Source: Isoetes taiwanensis (taxonomy: Eukaryota > Streptophyta > Lycopodiopsida > Isoetales > Isoetaceae). Taken from it: a DNA stretch of 64,000 bases. The stretch spans positions 9,529,541-9,593,540 of the forward strand of contig JAJEKV010000040.1 of NCBI GenBank assembly GCA_021234155.1. The letters run 5' to 3'. A model generated the notes under the pieces. The model saw only the letters and a list, made by a program, of their open reading frames with translations. It was not told the DNA's origin and did no database searches. Below are positions 23,791 through 36,010 of the stretch, piece after piece (position 1 is the stretch's first letter; the number at the start of each line of letters is the position of its first letter). A program made the translations under genes and the position numbers.

Positions 23791-26700
23791 TTTTATTCTA
23801 TTTAAAACATCATATTTGATTTTAAAAATACTCCGCAAACGTGACGAAGGTAATGATGGTTGAAAAACGCATTTTTTAAAAAATACGTGACAAAGACGCA
23901 TTTCAGACGCAGACGCTGCATTTTATTACAAACACCGCAGTACCGGTTGAATCGATCCAGCTTTATGAGCCGATCCGCACACCTTCCCTTAGTCAGGATC
24001 TGCTTAGGTCACTGGCCATGCAATGCAACGCTTTTGCCCTATTCTCATAGTTTTTTTTCCTCTTTTCATTAGCGTATTGCCTAACCACCCCTCAGCCTCA
24101 TTTTCAGATTCCTAGCTATGCCAATGGTCGCGGCTACCGCCACTCAAAAAAAACTCTTGTCCATTGGATCTTTATTTTCCTCGTGATCAACGTCTAAAAT
24201 TTAAAATTCCATAATTTCCATCCCACTCCTTCTCGTCGCTTCCTCTTCACATGTACCGGTATCCCAAGAGCAGGCGCATTAGCTCGCTTTGTGCCGCTGG
24301 ATGCTCAACGCTTGAAGATGACCAACGCTACCCAAACGGTAATGGGCGTGCATAAGAAGCTTGTTGTGAGAGTGAATAATTTTGCAAACGCCCGCTTTGA
24401 GCGTTGTTGCACCCCTGATCTTATGCGCTTGAGAAGCTAATGGTCGGTGGCAATCGCTTGTCGGTAAGAATGACTAAAAAGGGTGCCAGCATCGATGCCT
24501 ATACCAAAATGCATTGATGCAGGCATCAATCCAAAGAACTTGTCATGCAATCATTTAATATGTCAGAGGTCTGATGAAGTTGCATAACTATGTGCCTCAA
24601 GTATGCTTTATTGCGCTCTAAAGTTTGATGCCACCCATGTAAAAAGCCTCTTTAGAAAGCTTGTCTTATATGCCTTAAGTGTGAATATAACAGTGCGTGA
24701 GCACACTTGAGTATGCTCGCGGATAAGGTTCTCGATGCTAAAGATGCTAAAAGAAATGATGCACAAATGCGCCGCTTTCTATAAACCAAAGCACTATGGG
24801 GGTTTAATCCGGCCAGCCGCTTATTTTGCGTATCAACACGCAGGTGGCTAAATCTAAATGTTAGCACTATAGGCATGTTTCTATCCTCGCGGCTTTGTAT
24901 GGGATGTGGGAAATCGGCCCCTTTTTACATTATTTGCTGCTAGAAATATGAAGGTTGCACCATACCGTAACAACTTTTCGGCTATTGGTCATGGTGTATT
25001 AAGGCCTACTCGCTCTTTTCGGGTTTCACAAAAGACTCAAAGCATGACCCAGGATGGTGTTGTTCTGTGATACAATAATTATTCCGTGGCTTTGACCGTA
25101 TCACTTACTTAGATAGGGGTGCATGGGTGATCTTAACCTATGAAGGTTTAAATATTCAATGCATTATTAGGCCGTGAACTCTTTAGGTCAAGCATTTTAG
25201 GTCAGAGAGAAGCACGCTAGGAATATTCTCAGATCATGTATAGAAAGAGTGAAGAAGCTTCTCACCGGTGACCTAAAAGTGCTTCGACCTTAACTTTTTA
25301 ATAATCTCTGCTATAAAAGACAGCTTACCAGTCATATGGTTTTACCATTGCTATCTTTTGGGAAGTCATTTTGTAACTCAAAAGGTTATTTTCTCGTGGA
25401 AGACTATGGCAAATTAATGGGTCCATCGATGGTTACATTGCGCTTGGGGATACAAAGAAAATCTACCATATGCATCATGAAATCTGTGTGCCCTCATCGT
25501 GAGTTTTGGTACCATATGCTCACCGGGCTGAAATTCTATTGCTCGGGACATCCCATCCTTGTTGGCCCCGCTTTGTTTTGGACATATGATCATTCCTCTC
25601 TGGCTGCGGAATATTTCAAGTGTTGAGGCACTGACACGCGATAGTGGTGAGTTTGAAGGAGTTTCCGGCCATTGTTTACTTTAACTAAAAAGTTAAGCTC
25701 CTAAATGAAATCGCAGTCAGATATGCTGATTTCTTTTGGAGTCCAACAAAACTTATCCCCTTGTATGGTGGACCGTATATCACGCATTATCACTACTTTG
25801 TTACAGAAAAGTCAAAGCAATTTTGCTTCCAAGAGCCCACCTATCAGACTTTTATCTATGGAACCTATAAGGTTTATTTCCATACTTTCTTTTGGAAGTT
25901 GCTCACCCCCTCGATATTATGATCTTGACATACCTGCTATATCAAATGCTTCAACTATTCTCATATTTGGCTTGTAATGTTCAGGTTATCGAGTAAAAGT
26001 CTTCTCAAGGTAAGATGTCATATTTACCAAGGCCATATTGTAGGTTTTGATCTAATACAATGGTTCTCTCGCAGCACAATGTACAGTAAATTGAGAAATT
26101 TTTATAATCAAGAAAAAGGCTAAGTTCTCGTGAAATTATTTGTTTTTACGTGAAAGGTGTTCATTGTTCCTTTTAGGTGGGATTCAACCAAGAGTCTAAC
26201 TTGTATCTAGCATTCTAACATTGTATTATTAGGTCATGCCTCTATATGAGGTTTCTTAAGCACAAAATACTGTTAAATATGAATCCGATGTAAAAAACAA
26301 TTATTTTAATCAAAGGTGAGTTGCTGGCAAGAAACATAAAATAGGTGCTTGGATTTGACAATGGTCTTTTATTGAGATCCCTTTGATAATGAAAGCCGCC
26401 GACTTGGGAACACCGCCTGCTTTCAGAAAGCCCCAATCATTTGTTGAGTCCACAAATTCTCTATCCGACCGCAAGTAAATGCTTTAATTTGACCAGCCGC
26501 TTAGGGTGCCAACTGCGTCATATTGCGCCTTTCGGCCTCCAAGGAGTGCATATTTCTACCAATTAGAGTTGTGCCTGTCAAGAGTAAGCAATGATTTATG
26601 TGGCTCTTTTGGAGAAGCAAAAGCATCATAGCTCACTTGATAAAATTTAATGAAGTTTAAGACTTTGAAGTTTGATATGTATGAGACGCTTCCTTGCTTG

Positions 26701-26800
26701 ACCTATCCTTCTTCGGCTGAACATGTCCAACTACTCATTAAGTATAGAAGCGATGCTTATACTTAATTCTCAAGAACTATTTTGTAGCTACTAAATTTAT
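23790..26800. other. AT-rich interior, no recognised gene
   Basis: Short open frames on the + strand at 25336-25626 and 25705-25977 show no recognised motif. A near-palindromic TTGATGCCT...AGGCATCAA segment lies around 24490-24530. I see nothing else to support. Confidence 0.4.
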
Positions 26801-27289
26801 AAGCACCTTTTTGTCTAGAAAGAACTCTTTTTAGATATAATATGTTTGTATGAACTTGTACACAAAAAGCCGCCAAGTAAATGAGTTGGGCAATAAGGTG
26901 TTCTTGCTTAAGCCCAAGTATGCATGCTAGAGATTAAGTGAGTTAGTTTCTAGGTATTCGCTAGATGCCCACAGACATAACAAGTTGAAGGTGCACATGC
27001 ACATAAGCAATCCAAGACCTACCATTGGCTGACCGGATAATTTTTGCAAAATGTGCAAAGATGCTCGTAGTTATTGGCTATCATGCTGACTAAAGTCTAC
27101 ATATGCAAAAAAGGTTGGGAATTTCATCGAACCATTTTCATCTTTTGCTCATAGAATTTGTAAGAGAATGGAGGACACCTTTCATGCGTATAATCTGAAC
27201 ATATAACACAAGAAGCATTCATGTTGTCCAAAAAGCTTGACTCAAGTAGCCCAATATGAATCATTGCATATGCTCCAATGGAGTATCTA

Positions 27290-27450
27290 GAATTTCCTAT
27301 AACATACTCTTTTCAAAACCAACTATTCCAGCTCTTTGTTTCTCTCGACATCACCAAACGCATTACATGCTACCAACAATGGTGCCCAGAGAGTTTTAGC
27401 ATTTTCTTTAAAATGCCGCATGTTTGCAATTGCGGGTCACAATGATTGCA
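27290..27450 (-). pseudogene. Possible PPR-protein (E-motif) remnant
   Basis: The minus strand reads an ENAKTLWAPLLVACNAFGD-like block (about 27340-27410) resembling the start of the E motif that follows the last repeats of plant PLS-type pentatricopeptide proteins (pattern: MP..P....W..LL.AC..HGDVE). Such proteins act in organelle RNA editing. Only this block is convincing: neighbouring sequence lies in other frames with stops and no repeat array could be traced, so if real it is a small dead fragment. Chance similarity remains possible. Confidence 0.3.
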
Positions 27451-27523
27451 CGCTAGGAAGAGACCCACTTAAATTGTTTGTGAGTCACCTCAGATATTGA
27501 AGCTCGTAATTCACATAGGTTAG

Positions 27524-30500
27524 ATGGAATTGTTCAGATTACCTAACATAGTCCGTGGAGGATCCAAAGGATTCCATAAGCTTAAGATTCCCAAATGGGT
27601 GAGGTATTTTCTCGGCCGTTTTAGGGGACAAGTTCAATTGCCCGAGTACTACAAGCTTACTCAACTACCAAGGAATGGATGCATTAAAAATTATTGTTGG
27701 ACCGATGTAAGCTTATTCTTGAGAGATCTTATGAAGTCGTGGCATTTCTCGTTGAGGTGGTTGGACATAGTCCCAACTAATGGAGAGTGCCAACCCAAGA
27801 GATATTCTCCCCGCTTCTTTGCTTGTATTTTGTGATATTTCTCCTATTTAAAATTAGGTATGCCACTTTATCATGTCGCGGATACTCTGCTATATCTGCT
27901 TGGAAAATCAATGAACCCTACCGCTTAGCTCTTTTCCCTAACCCCCGCACTCTCGCTTAGTTAATCTTTATTACCTTGATTCAAAGTTGCACACGCCTAC
28001 ATTAGCCCCTCTTGAGTCAAGTACTCCAAGATGTCCGCTTGGTGCTCCCCTTTGTATGGAAACATCATGTCTCAGAATATTGCAAACTTCTCACTACAAA
28101 CGTTAGTGGAATATTTTAAGACTAGATTATAGCTGTCCCATATAAAATGGGTTTGGAAACCACGCTCCACTACTTGCCCTAGAATAATTTTTTATAGAAC
28201 CATTGTAATTTCTTAATAACCTTGATTTTAACAAAATGCCCACGCCCCGCCTCTCGCCATTGAGTCATAACAATAAAAATGCCCTATTTGTTAAAAGTAT
28301 TTTTTCAAATTTACACTTCATGTGCTACTACAGGGATATTTCAAGGTCGATTTAAGATGTTGCACCACCGCAATTCGTTGACAAATCTTTTGTAAATCAA
28401 TCACAATTTCTATTTGCAAAATGTTCGAGCAATTTATGCGAGCAGATTGCCACAAAACATTTACCATGCTTGTGGCATCCGTGTTTCCTCAAGATGATGT
28501 GAAGATCCTAAGCAAGTGAAGACCAACAACTTGGAAGTTGAACTTACCTATATGAGGTATCATGCTGCTACCCTTTTCACCACAACTTTCCTCTTGAAGT
28601 CGGCAAAAGTAAATCCCATGAGTACACTTTGAAAGAGGCATATGAAGTACATTTTATTACTCTCATTGGCATTCGAGACCATAGGAAAGGAATTATTCTC
28701 GAGTGCTAATGTAAGAGAAGTAGCTAAAAGCGGCGGATAAGTTAGAATACCTTCCAAATCATCAGGGTCAAGTAAGGAGGCCATTACTGCTAGGGCGGCA
28801 TAGTTATAGGATCATCCAGAGTGAGCAAAAAGGGGTGATTATAGACTTGATCGTGTGATGGAGTCAATGGTTTACAGCATGATCAAACACTTAAGTGAAG
28901 AGGCAAAGCTACAAGTTTAAGAAGGTTCTTTTCTCTCAGGAAATAACAATCTATAAAGAAGGATACTGTGTCATCACAAGAGTTAAGTGAGGAAAACTAT
29001 ATAGAGCCTAAGCGCGGCAATATATATCAACAATCTTGTTCATGAATCAGTTGAGAGCCAAAGAGTTACTTACAAGGCAAACTACTTATCGAGGTAATAA
29101 AGATCCATTTACGTGAGGCATGGATCAAGCTTCCTTAGATATAGCCTTTGGAAAGACCCTCGTGTTTATTAATCCTCTAGTTCAAAAGTTCATCCATGTG
29201 CCATAATGATGATACAAAGATTCATTCTAGGAAGGAGTTTTAACCAACTACTTCTACTTTAATTCAACATGTAATCTTCGACTAGTATAATCAACTCTTT
29301 AATTTGGGATTATCCTAAGATGGTCAAAAAAGTTTTTGGAATTTTAAGATTTTCGAGTTTCTAAGGTTATAGGATTTTCTTTGCTCTGAAAACATTCCGA
29401 TCATCCAAATATCAAAGTGTGATTCGAAGTGTGATTTTGGGTTTTTGGTATTCCTTTTATTTGGCATCGATAGGCATACCAGATGGATGCCAGCTGTGCC
29501 GCCAAGAATCGCAAGTATCCGGCATGGGTTACCAAGGATATCCTTAAAGGATTATAAAGATGGGAGCTAACTGTGATTTCCTCGCTTCTTTTGTTAACTT
29601 TCGGGTTGTGTTTTGGCTAAATTCGCATAAATGGGTATTGCACCATTGAGCAAAATAAGAGCTTCTAGAGCTAGGTTTTACCCAAGATCTACTTTCACCG
29701 ATCTCTATTTCCAAAAGGGCATAAACCGAAAGATAGGTAAGAGTTGCTTCCCAAGTCCATATGCGTTGTTGCATAGGTAAGAGCTGCTTTATCCTAATCT
29801 TCTTTGTTTAATCGTTTTTTGTCCCACAATGTTGGTAGGATTTTGCACCGCTTCGAAAATAAGAGGAGTTCAAATGCAGCATTTTTCAACAAGCTTTTCC
29901 CCAGACGGGCCCTACATCAACACTTATCCTGATTGTAGTCAAACCGTGCATGGCGCTACTTTAGCGCTGATCTCCCCGCTAATTTCTTTTGGTGAAGCAT
30001 GCATTTGATTTTGGTTTTTCCGATCTATTTCGTATTCTAATGGAATCTTGAATTTTATGTTAGTTGGCCGCTCGCTTATATACGATATTAGCTCAATCAA
30101 ATCAAGGACAAAATTTGTGGGTTTGGTAATCGATGGCCTTAAATGTTAAGGCAAAACTGTGCTTATGATATTCTATTTGAGCATGTTCTCGAAGCCTCCC
30201 ACCTTTACACAAGAGCAAACCAGAGGTTTTCTTCCTCCTTTCCATAGCATGCTCAGATTTTCGCACATACAATTACTCCCTGTGAGTACTCCTGCTAGGA
30301 AAGTCCTGTGAGCTTCAAGAAGTTATTGCTCATAAATTTGTAAATTACCCATTGATGTTTGAACTGCTTCGTGTTCAATGTATGCAGTTTGCATGGAAAT
30401 AGATTCTGTTACAAGTGCATCTTCGACATAAATTTTCTCGTAGAAGTTCATGCATGTTTCTTTGTCTATTGGTCCTTTTAGTGAAGAATGGCTTCTACCT

Positions 30501-30740
30501 CACTGCGCTGCCTACAAATTAATCCAAATCTTTAATAAAAGTTTAATTATGAAGACAAATCTCACCTCATTAAGGGCTTCTAATTATGGAACATTGGTAC
30601 CTCACTATTTATTTTAGCCTTCGCATGCAAATGTATCCATGGACTTCTCACGTGTTGGGCTGGGATAATGTTTGATCATGGCCTCCATCAATTTCCGCTG
30701 GAGCATCAATGGGCATTGTGTATGCAATAATGCAGCCCCA
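27524..30740. other. AT-rich interior, no recognised gene
   Basis: Open frames at 27524-27835 (+), 28560-28784 (minus) and 29544-29774 (minus) carry no motif I can name. The short phrase ATAGGTAAGAG.TGCTT occurs twice near 29733 and 29775. Confidence 0.4.
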
Positions 30741-30741
30741 C

Positions 30742-30853
30742 TTCACCAACTTATGTTTGATACTAAATTCCTTCGATCAATGGGGCTCGTGCATACAAGC
30801 TTCAGAATGCAAACCACCTCACCAACTTATGTTTGATACTAATCCTTCGATCC
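30742..30853. repeat. Two-copy direct repeat, offset 76 bp
   Basis: TCACCAACTTATGTTTGATA recurs at an offset of 76 bases, continuing into ACTAA and CCTTCGATC in both copies (first from about 30744, second from about 30820). The intervening bases are less alike. Confidence 0.85.
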
Positions 30854-31771
30854 AAGCCAAAAACTCTCTCAAGGAAAGACTTATTTGTGCTAATAATGCC
30901 AATGTTCGAGCTTACCATGTTTCCGGTGATAAGTCAAGAAATCGTGTGAAGAAAAATAACAATTGGGAGGAAAGAAAACATAAATAGCATAGCTTGAAAT
31001 TACCGTACTATGTCAAGTGTTGTCATAAAATTTCCTGTAGACACGCTTCATCAAGTAAGAGACCATAATCAAGCTGCATATTTGTGCCATACAGCCTTTC
31101 CTACCATCATCATTCCATCAAAGGAGTTCCTACCAAACCGCATACACCAATTATCCTAACACAACATCAAGATAAAGGAAATACGTACCAAAGAATGATA
31201 ATGCTAGACCATGCATGCAAGTGAAAGATACTAATGACAAAGCCATGATTGCTATCGGTGCACAATATAGCCACATGTGTTCTACATGGCCATGCGTGCT
31301 ATTCCCAAGATAACATGATGGGATGCCCAAAGGAACTCAAAGCATTCCTCAAAGGATACTATTGTAGCTAGAAACTTTTAGGAATGGCCGGAAACACGTA
31401 TATGTAGGTTTGCCACTTGGCCCTTTCTTTATGTGTGTCGTTCCGAGTTTCTTTTAATATGATTTACCAATCAAATACAAAGTTGACAGACGGTACAAGT
31501 TCCCCGATGGTCCAAAGGGCGCTGCCATAAGGCCAAGCCATAAAATTTGTGAAATATCTTTACAAGGATTCTCACATATATAGTGTGTTCCTCCCTTCAT
31601 GCATCATTCTGTATTAAGCAATAGTGCAGGATGAAAGGCAAGAATTATACTATTGGATCTATATTCACATTCTACATCAGGCATCGCCGCATGCCATGGA
31701 GATGCGTGTAGGCATATATGATCTCATGTGAGTCTCTTAGAAACTTTAATTAATCCGCTTCCATTTTCTAA

Positions 31772-32158
31772 GTGCAAGAGGCTCCAGCTCTTATCTTAAA
31801 CTCCTTATTTCAACGCGGAGCAACTACTCCTTTGCCGCCAACCTCGCAGTGTATAGATCATTTGAAACGAAATTGCCATCAAACATGGAATCATTACTCC
31901 TGCTATATTCTACCATCAACTCTCAAATGTAAGTACATTGAATTCCTTTTTGAATTGCGCGAACTATTGGAAGATGATGGTGATACTGCTTTCTATTCAA
32001 TCTCCCCTTTTGAGCAGCATATGCAATCGATTTCTCTCATAAGGGTACCATGTAATTTGTTTTATCCTAGGGTATTAAATGAAATCCTAAATGCAGTTGA
32101 TAGTCCTTGGGTCTTCCATGAGGGCAAATATAGGCTGCAAGATTCACAGCTTAAGTAA
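31772..32158 (+). other. Unrecognised open frame, 128 codons
   Basis: This is the longest open frame in the 24-36 kb interval. The product has an acidic LFELRELLEDDGDT stretch and no recognised domain, signal peptide or membrane segment. It lies in AT-rich DNA where an open frame of this length is a little unusual. It could be an exon of an unknown gene, a transposon fragment, or chance. I lean to chance. Confidence 0.2.
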
Positions 32159-32324
32159 AGAGTTTGCACAAGCCGCTTTATCCGGGTCAATTCACATCCG
32201 CTTCAAATATTTGTTTGCATTTCCTATATATTTGTTTTGATTCCGTATGTAGACAAAGTTATATCTCAGGCGCAAGTTCTAGCACTTAGTTGTTCCTACT
32301 ACCTTTCTACATTGTTTCATATGT

Positions 32325-32475
32325 TCTTTTGTAAAGGGTCTAATACTTCAAAAGTGTGGCAAGCTATGGAATTTTGAGCTGCATTATTAATTGGGCAATC
32401 TCTTTGTAAAGGGTTTAATACTTCAAAGTGTGGCAAGTCGCGGGAATTTGAGTCGCATTATTACTGGACAATCTC
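32325..32475. repeat. Two-copy tandem duplication, unit about 76 bp
   Basis: TTTGTAAAGGGT.TAATACTT and the following AGTGTGGCAAG...GCATTATTA...CAATC are repeated head to tail (32325-32400 and 32401-32475), with small differences. Confidence 0.85.
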
Positions 32476-34509
32476 AAACCCATGATATTCTTTGATGTGG
32501 AGCAGAAACACTCAAAGCTAGCTTCTTCCCGCAATTTTTATCAATGCTTTTCTAACCATGGGGAACTGTCACACTCTTTATTAAGACAAGTATTAGATCT
32601 TATAACATTCCATAGCAGACAAAACAATCCATGCGTATAAATGTTTTTGCTGTTGTTGGTAATATGATCAGAATATGGAGCATATATATTCTTTCCCACT
32701 AAGATTGAATCTAATTATGGACTCTGGATGCCTCTCTTTGATATGTATAGACCTTTGATGAGACCAACAGAGTTTTGATAGACTGTTCTGTGCATTATTT
32801 TAAAGATTACACAAAGAATAGATTCAATGATGTATGTGCATCAGTCAGCCTTTTGCTTATCATGATGTGGGATCTCTCACAGATTTAATGGCACCAAGTA
32901 CGCCGAATGAATAATAGTACTACCGCCTTCCTATGTCAATGTCTCTCTCGTAATCTTTGCCTTCACTTTCTCGTGTGGTCCAGTAATAGAAAATGTACCC
33001 AAGTGTTTTTCCCAGGATATCATTATAATACTGCGGTTCCAAGTATTATAATTATGGGAAGCTTCTAAGATTCTAGAATTTTGTTACTACACCTATTGTA
33101 CATCTAATTATCAACATTCATTCCTCATTCCATGTTCTCTATCTATCTCTCAAGTACTAAACTCTATTGCATATCTACCTAAATATCATCGAGCAATAAA
33201 TTGTGATGTGCCTCAAAAGCTCAACAAGATACCTGCTGTGTTTGTACATGCAAGTCTTGGCCATGGAAAACTAATGTCGGCATGATTTATTAATGGACAT
33301 GTTTTGTAAAAGACATTTACCGCGAAATGCAAAATCACGTACTTCTGCCCATCAAGGATATCATGAAGCAATGACTTTTAAGAAATGACAAAGTTCACCA
33401 AGGCTGTTTCTCACCACACTTTCCTTCAAAAATCTTGGTTCAAGCAAAGTGAAGGCTTTTAAAAGCATTTTCAAAGCATGTTATCGAATCCGCATACTCT
33501 GCTATAGAGGCAACCTCATAACATTCCAACAGTTGGAGACTCATATTTGTGTACCTTCCCAAAGAAGTATAGAAATTATAATGATGGAACTTTTTGATGA
33601 TTTGCTTCCATTAGATGCATGTCCCTAACTTCCATAACTTCTGGGTTTCTCCAAGTGTAGAGCAATTTGTAACCCACATTAATGGCCTCTCACCAGGACA
33701 TCAAATTCAAGAAAGACATGAAATGCAAGAAAGACTTAATGTTTAATTACCTTGCTAGCATATTGAAATCACATGCGATCTACATGGGATATACATACCC
33801 GCTTGTTTCTAAACACGCTCCCAATGCAAAGACAACGACGCTACAATATATAGGCAACGATATTCCAAACGAAAGCCACCCAGCCGACCGGGATTCTCCA
33901 AAACACCCATGACCTGCTTGCTCCTCTAGACTCAAAGAACTCAATCTACTAGGCTCAACAACTCAATCTACAGGAAAGATAATGTCTAATATAATTTTCA
34001 TGCTTCTAAATAGCTAGCCACTTCTAAATAGTGGCTACAATGGCACTCAATGGGACTTAGGGGCTAAGTTCACATGTTTCTAATGAATTCTCTCGACAGT
34101 ACAGAGATGTTTATAGGAACTTAACACATGTCAGAGATCGTGGAGTGTAAATGATCGCAAGTGTGCAAGTGTGATTGAGGATGATATTTATTGATCTAAC
34201 AATGTCAATAAATCAATATCATTAGTATTCATAGCTTCCTACAATAGCAATTCCGGCTAATACGTATGTTTTAAAGGAGAGTGTATGGAGCTACATTCAG
34301 CACTAAAATATAAGTAGCATCGAATGAAAGAATATGCATTTGCAAATATTAGCAAAAGTGTATAAATTCGTATAGATACATTTACAATTTGTTTCTAATG
34401 GAAGAATGTGCATTTGCAATGTTAGGAGTTACAAACATCATTTCAAGTTATGATCTTTGATTTATTGTACATAGGCAAAAATTGCTACCTCAAATGATGG
34501 ATTCCTTGC

Positions 34510-34558
34510 AGTTATCACTACAACCAATTGCCAAGTTATCACTACAACCACATTGCCA
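34510..34558. repeat. Two-copy tandem duplication, unit 24-25 bp
   Basis: AGTTATCACTACAACCA then ATTGCCA is repeated directly head to tail; the second copy has one extra base. Confidence 0.9.
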
Positions 34559-34635
34559 ACGTAGGTTAAAATCTTCAACTAATAGTAAACTTCTTTCCAA
34601 GGAGGAAGTTTCAACTCTCACATGATACCTATATC

Positions 34636-34658
34636 TATAGAATAGAATAGAATAGAAT
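34636..34658. repeat. AATAG pentanucleotide microsatellite
   Basis: About four copies of AATAG occur in tandem. The reverse-complement word CTATT is repeated at 43606-43622. Confidence 0.8.
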
Positions 34659-35289
34659 TCTTCAATTCTCCTTTCTCTTGCCCCTAATTCAATTTAGCAA
34701 CATATTCTACCTATGCTACTTCTTGCTTGCCTACAATAGAGTTCTACTTAGGCCCAGCAACAACGAGATTTGTTTTTAGTCAAATTTATGGTTCTAACTG
34801 CCATTTGCTAATAGATGTACCAAATCACGTTCAATAGGATCATTCTATTTTGTTATTGCAAAGGGTTTGTAAGTCGTATACAACTAGCAATAGTATTTAC
34901 AACATTGTAATATTTAGAGTGCTCTTATCTCAATGCCAAACAAGCTGCACTGGGTTCACCACACATCACTTTTACAGTATGTTGTAGATGTAATTGTCAT
35001 TTCAAATAGTTGCAACTATTTGACATTTCAATAGTTATAAATGTGACATCCAATTTGGATAATAACTTAAAAGGAGCATGATTGATAGCCCTAGATATGT
35101 TCCAACCTAAGACCATATAATTCTACAATAAAATTGAGTAGTTGTTAGTGCTCCAGCAACGCCGCACCATAACTAGTAAGTATTAATAAGATTACCGCAA
35201 AGGTTTAAATGTTATTAGTTATATTAGTGGTATTCTCAAATTGGCACCAAAGCAACACCTACTTCTAAAAGCAAGAATCGCTGAAATAT

Positions 35290-35965
35290 TAACTTAAATA
35301 TGATCCCCTCATTATCCCTTTCCTCTCATTCCCTTTTCTATGAATCCCCATTCTCATCCCCATTCTCCTCTATCCCCCATTCTAAACTGTACCCCCCATT
35401 AGGCCCCTAATAATACCCTTACTAACCTTATCCCCATTCTAAATTGCAATTCCCATTGTAAATTGCAATCCTCCATTGCTCTCTCATTACCCCTACTAAC
35501 CCCTCATACCCCATTTCTCACCGGGCCCCCCATTCTTCACTTTTTAGTAGAAACTCTCATATTCTAAATTGCAATCCTCCTATACTCCTTCCATTACCCC
35601 CCAAGAGTCTCCGACCACCCCATTTCTCCAAGATCCTGTCTTCATCTCTACGTAAAATCCCCACGCTCTAAATTGTAATCCCCATTACCTCATTACCCCT
35701 ACTAACCCTAACCACCTCGCTTTCTCCCTATCCCCCATTCTTCATTTTTAAGGAATCCCCTATGTTCTAAATTGCAATCCCCTTATTACTCCAACACACC
35801 CCTAGTACCCTGACTACCCAATTTTCTCCTCATCCTCCATTCTTCATTTTTATACAAAATCCCCATGCTATGTATTGCAATCCCCCTATTACTCCCTCAA
35901 GACTTAACATAGACCTAAAACTTTCCCTAAAAATTATCTTTGTCATTAATCCCCATTTCTAAAAG
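35290..35965. repeat. C-rich subterminal minisatellite, right array
   Basis: An irregular tandem array with a unit of roughly 100 bases, built from CTAAATTGCAATCCCC, ATTACCCCTACTAACCC, CCCATTTCTCC and CCCCATTCTTCATTTTTA words. It is C-rich on the + strand like the left array (20380-21130), but the unit is different. It ends directly against the inverted core at 35966-36001. Confidence 0.8.
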
Positions 35966-36010
35966 GGGGTATTTTAAGGAGGATGTGTGGGCATCATTTT
36001 TGGTAATGTG

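Larger units (their letters stand above)
20329..36010. mobile_element. Putative large, decayed CACTA-like DNA transposon (about 15.7 kb)
   Basis: The left end has CACTATTACC at 20329-20338 and, after about 33 extra bases, an AAAAATAGTGCCCA block continuing into ATCCTCCTTAAAAT and CCCC (20372-20404). The right end, read on the minus strand from 36010, gives CACATTACC, then an AAAAATGATGCCCA block, then ATCCTCCTTAAAAT and CCCC (to 35966). These agree at about 29 of 33 aligned positions in inverted orientation. Just inside each end lies a long C-rich subterminal repeat array. Short TIRs beginning CACTA plus long subterminal arrays are hallmarks of CACTA (En/Spm) elements. Against this: no transposase was recognised inside, the flanking three bases (CTG and TTT) do not form a target duplication, and the left end holds an insertion relative to the right. 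Confidence 0.4.
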
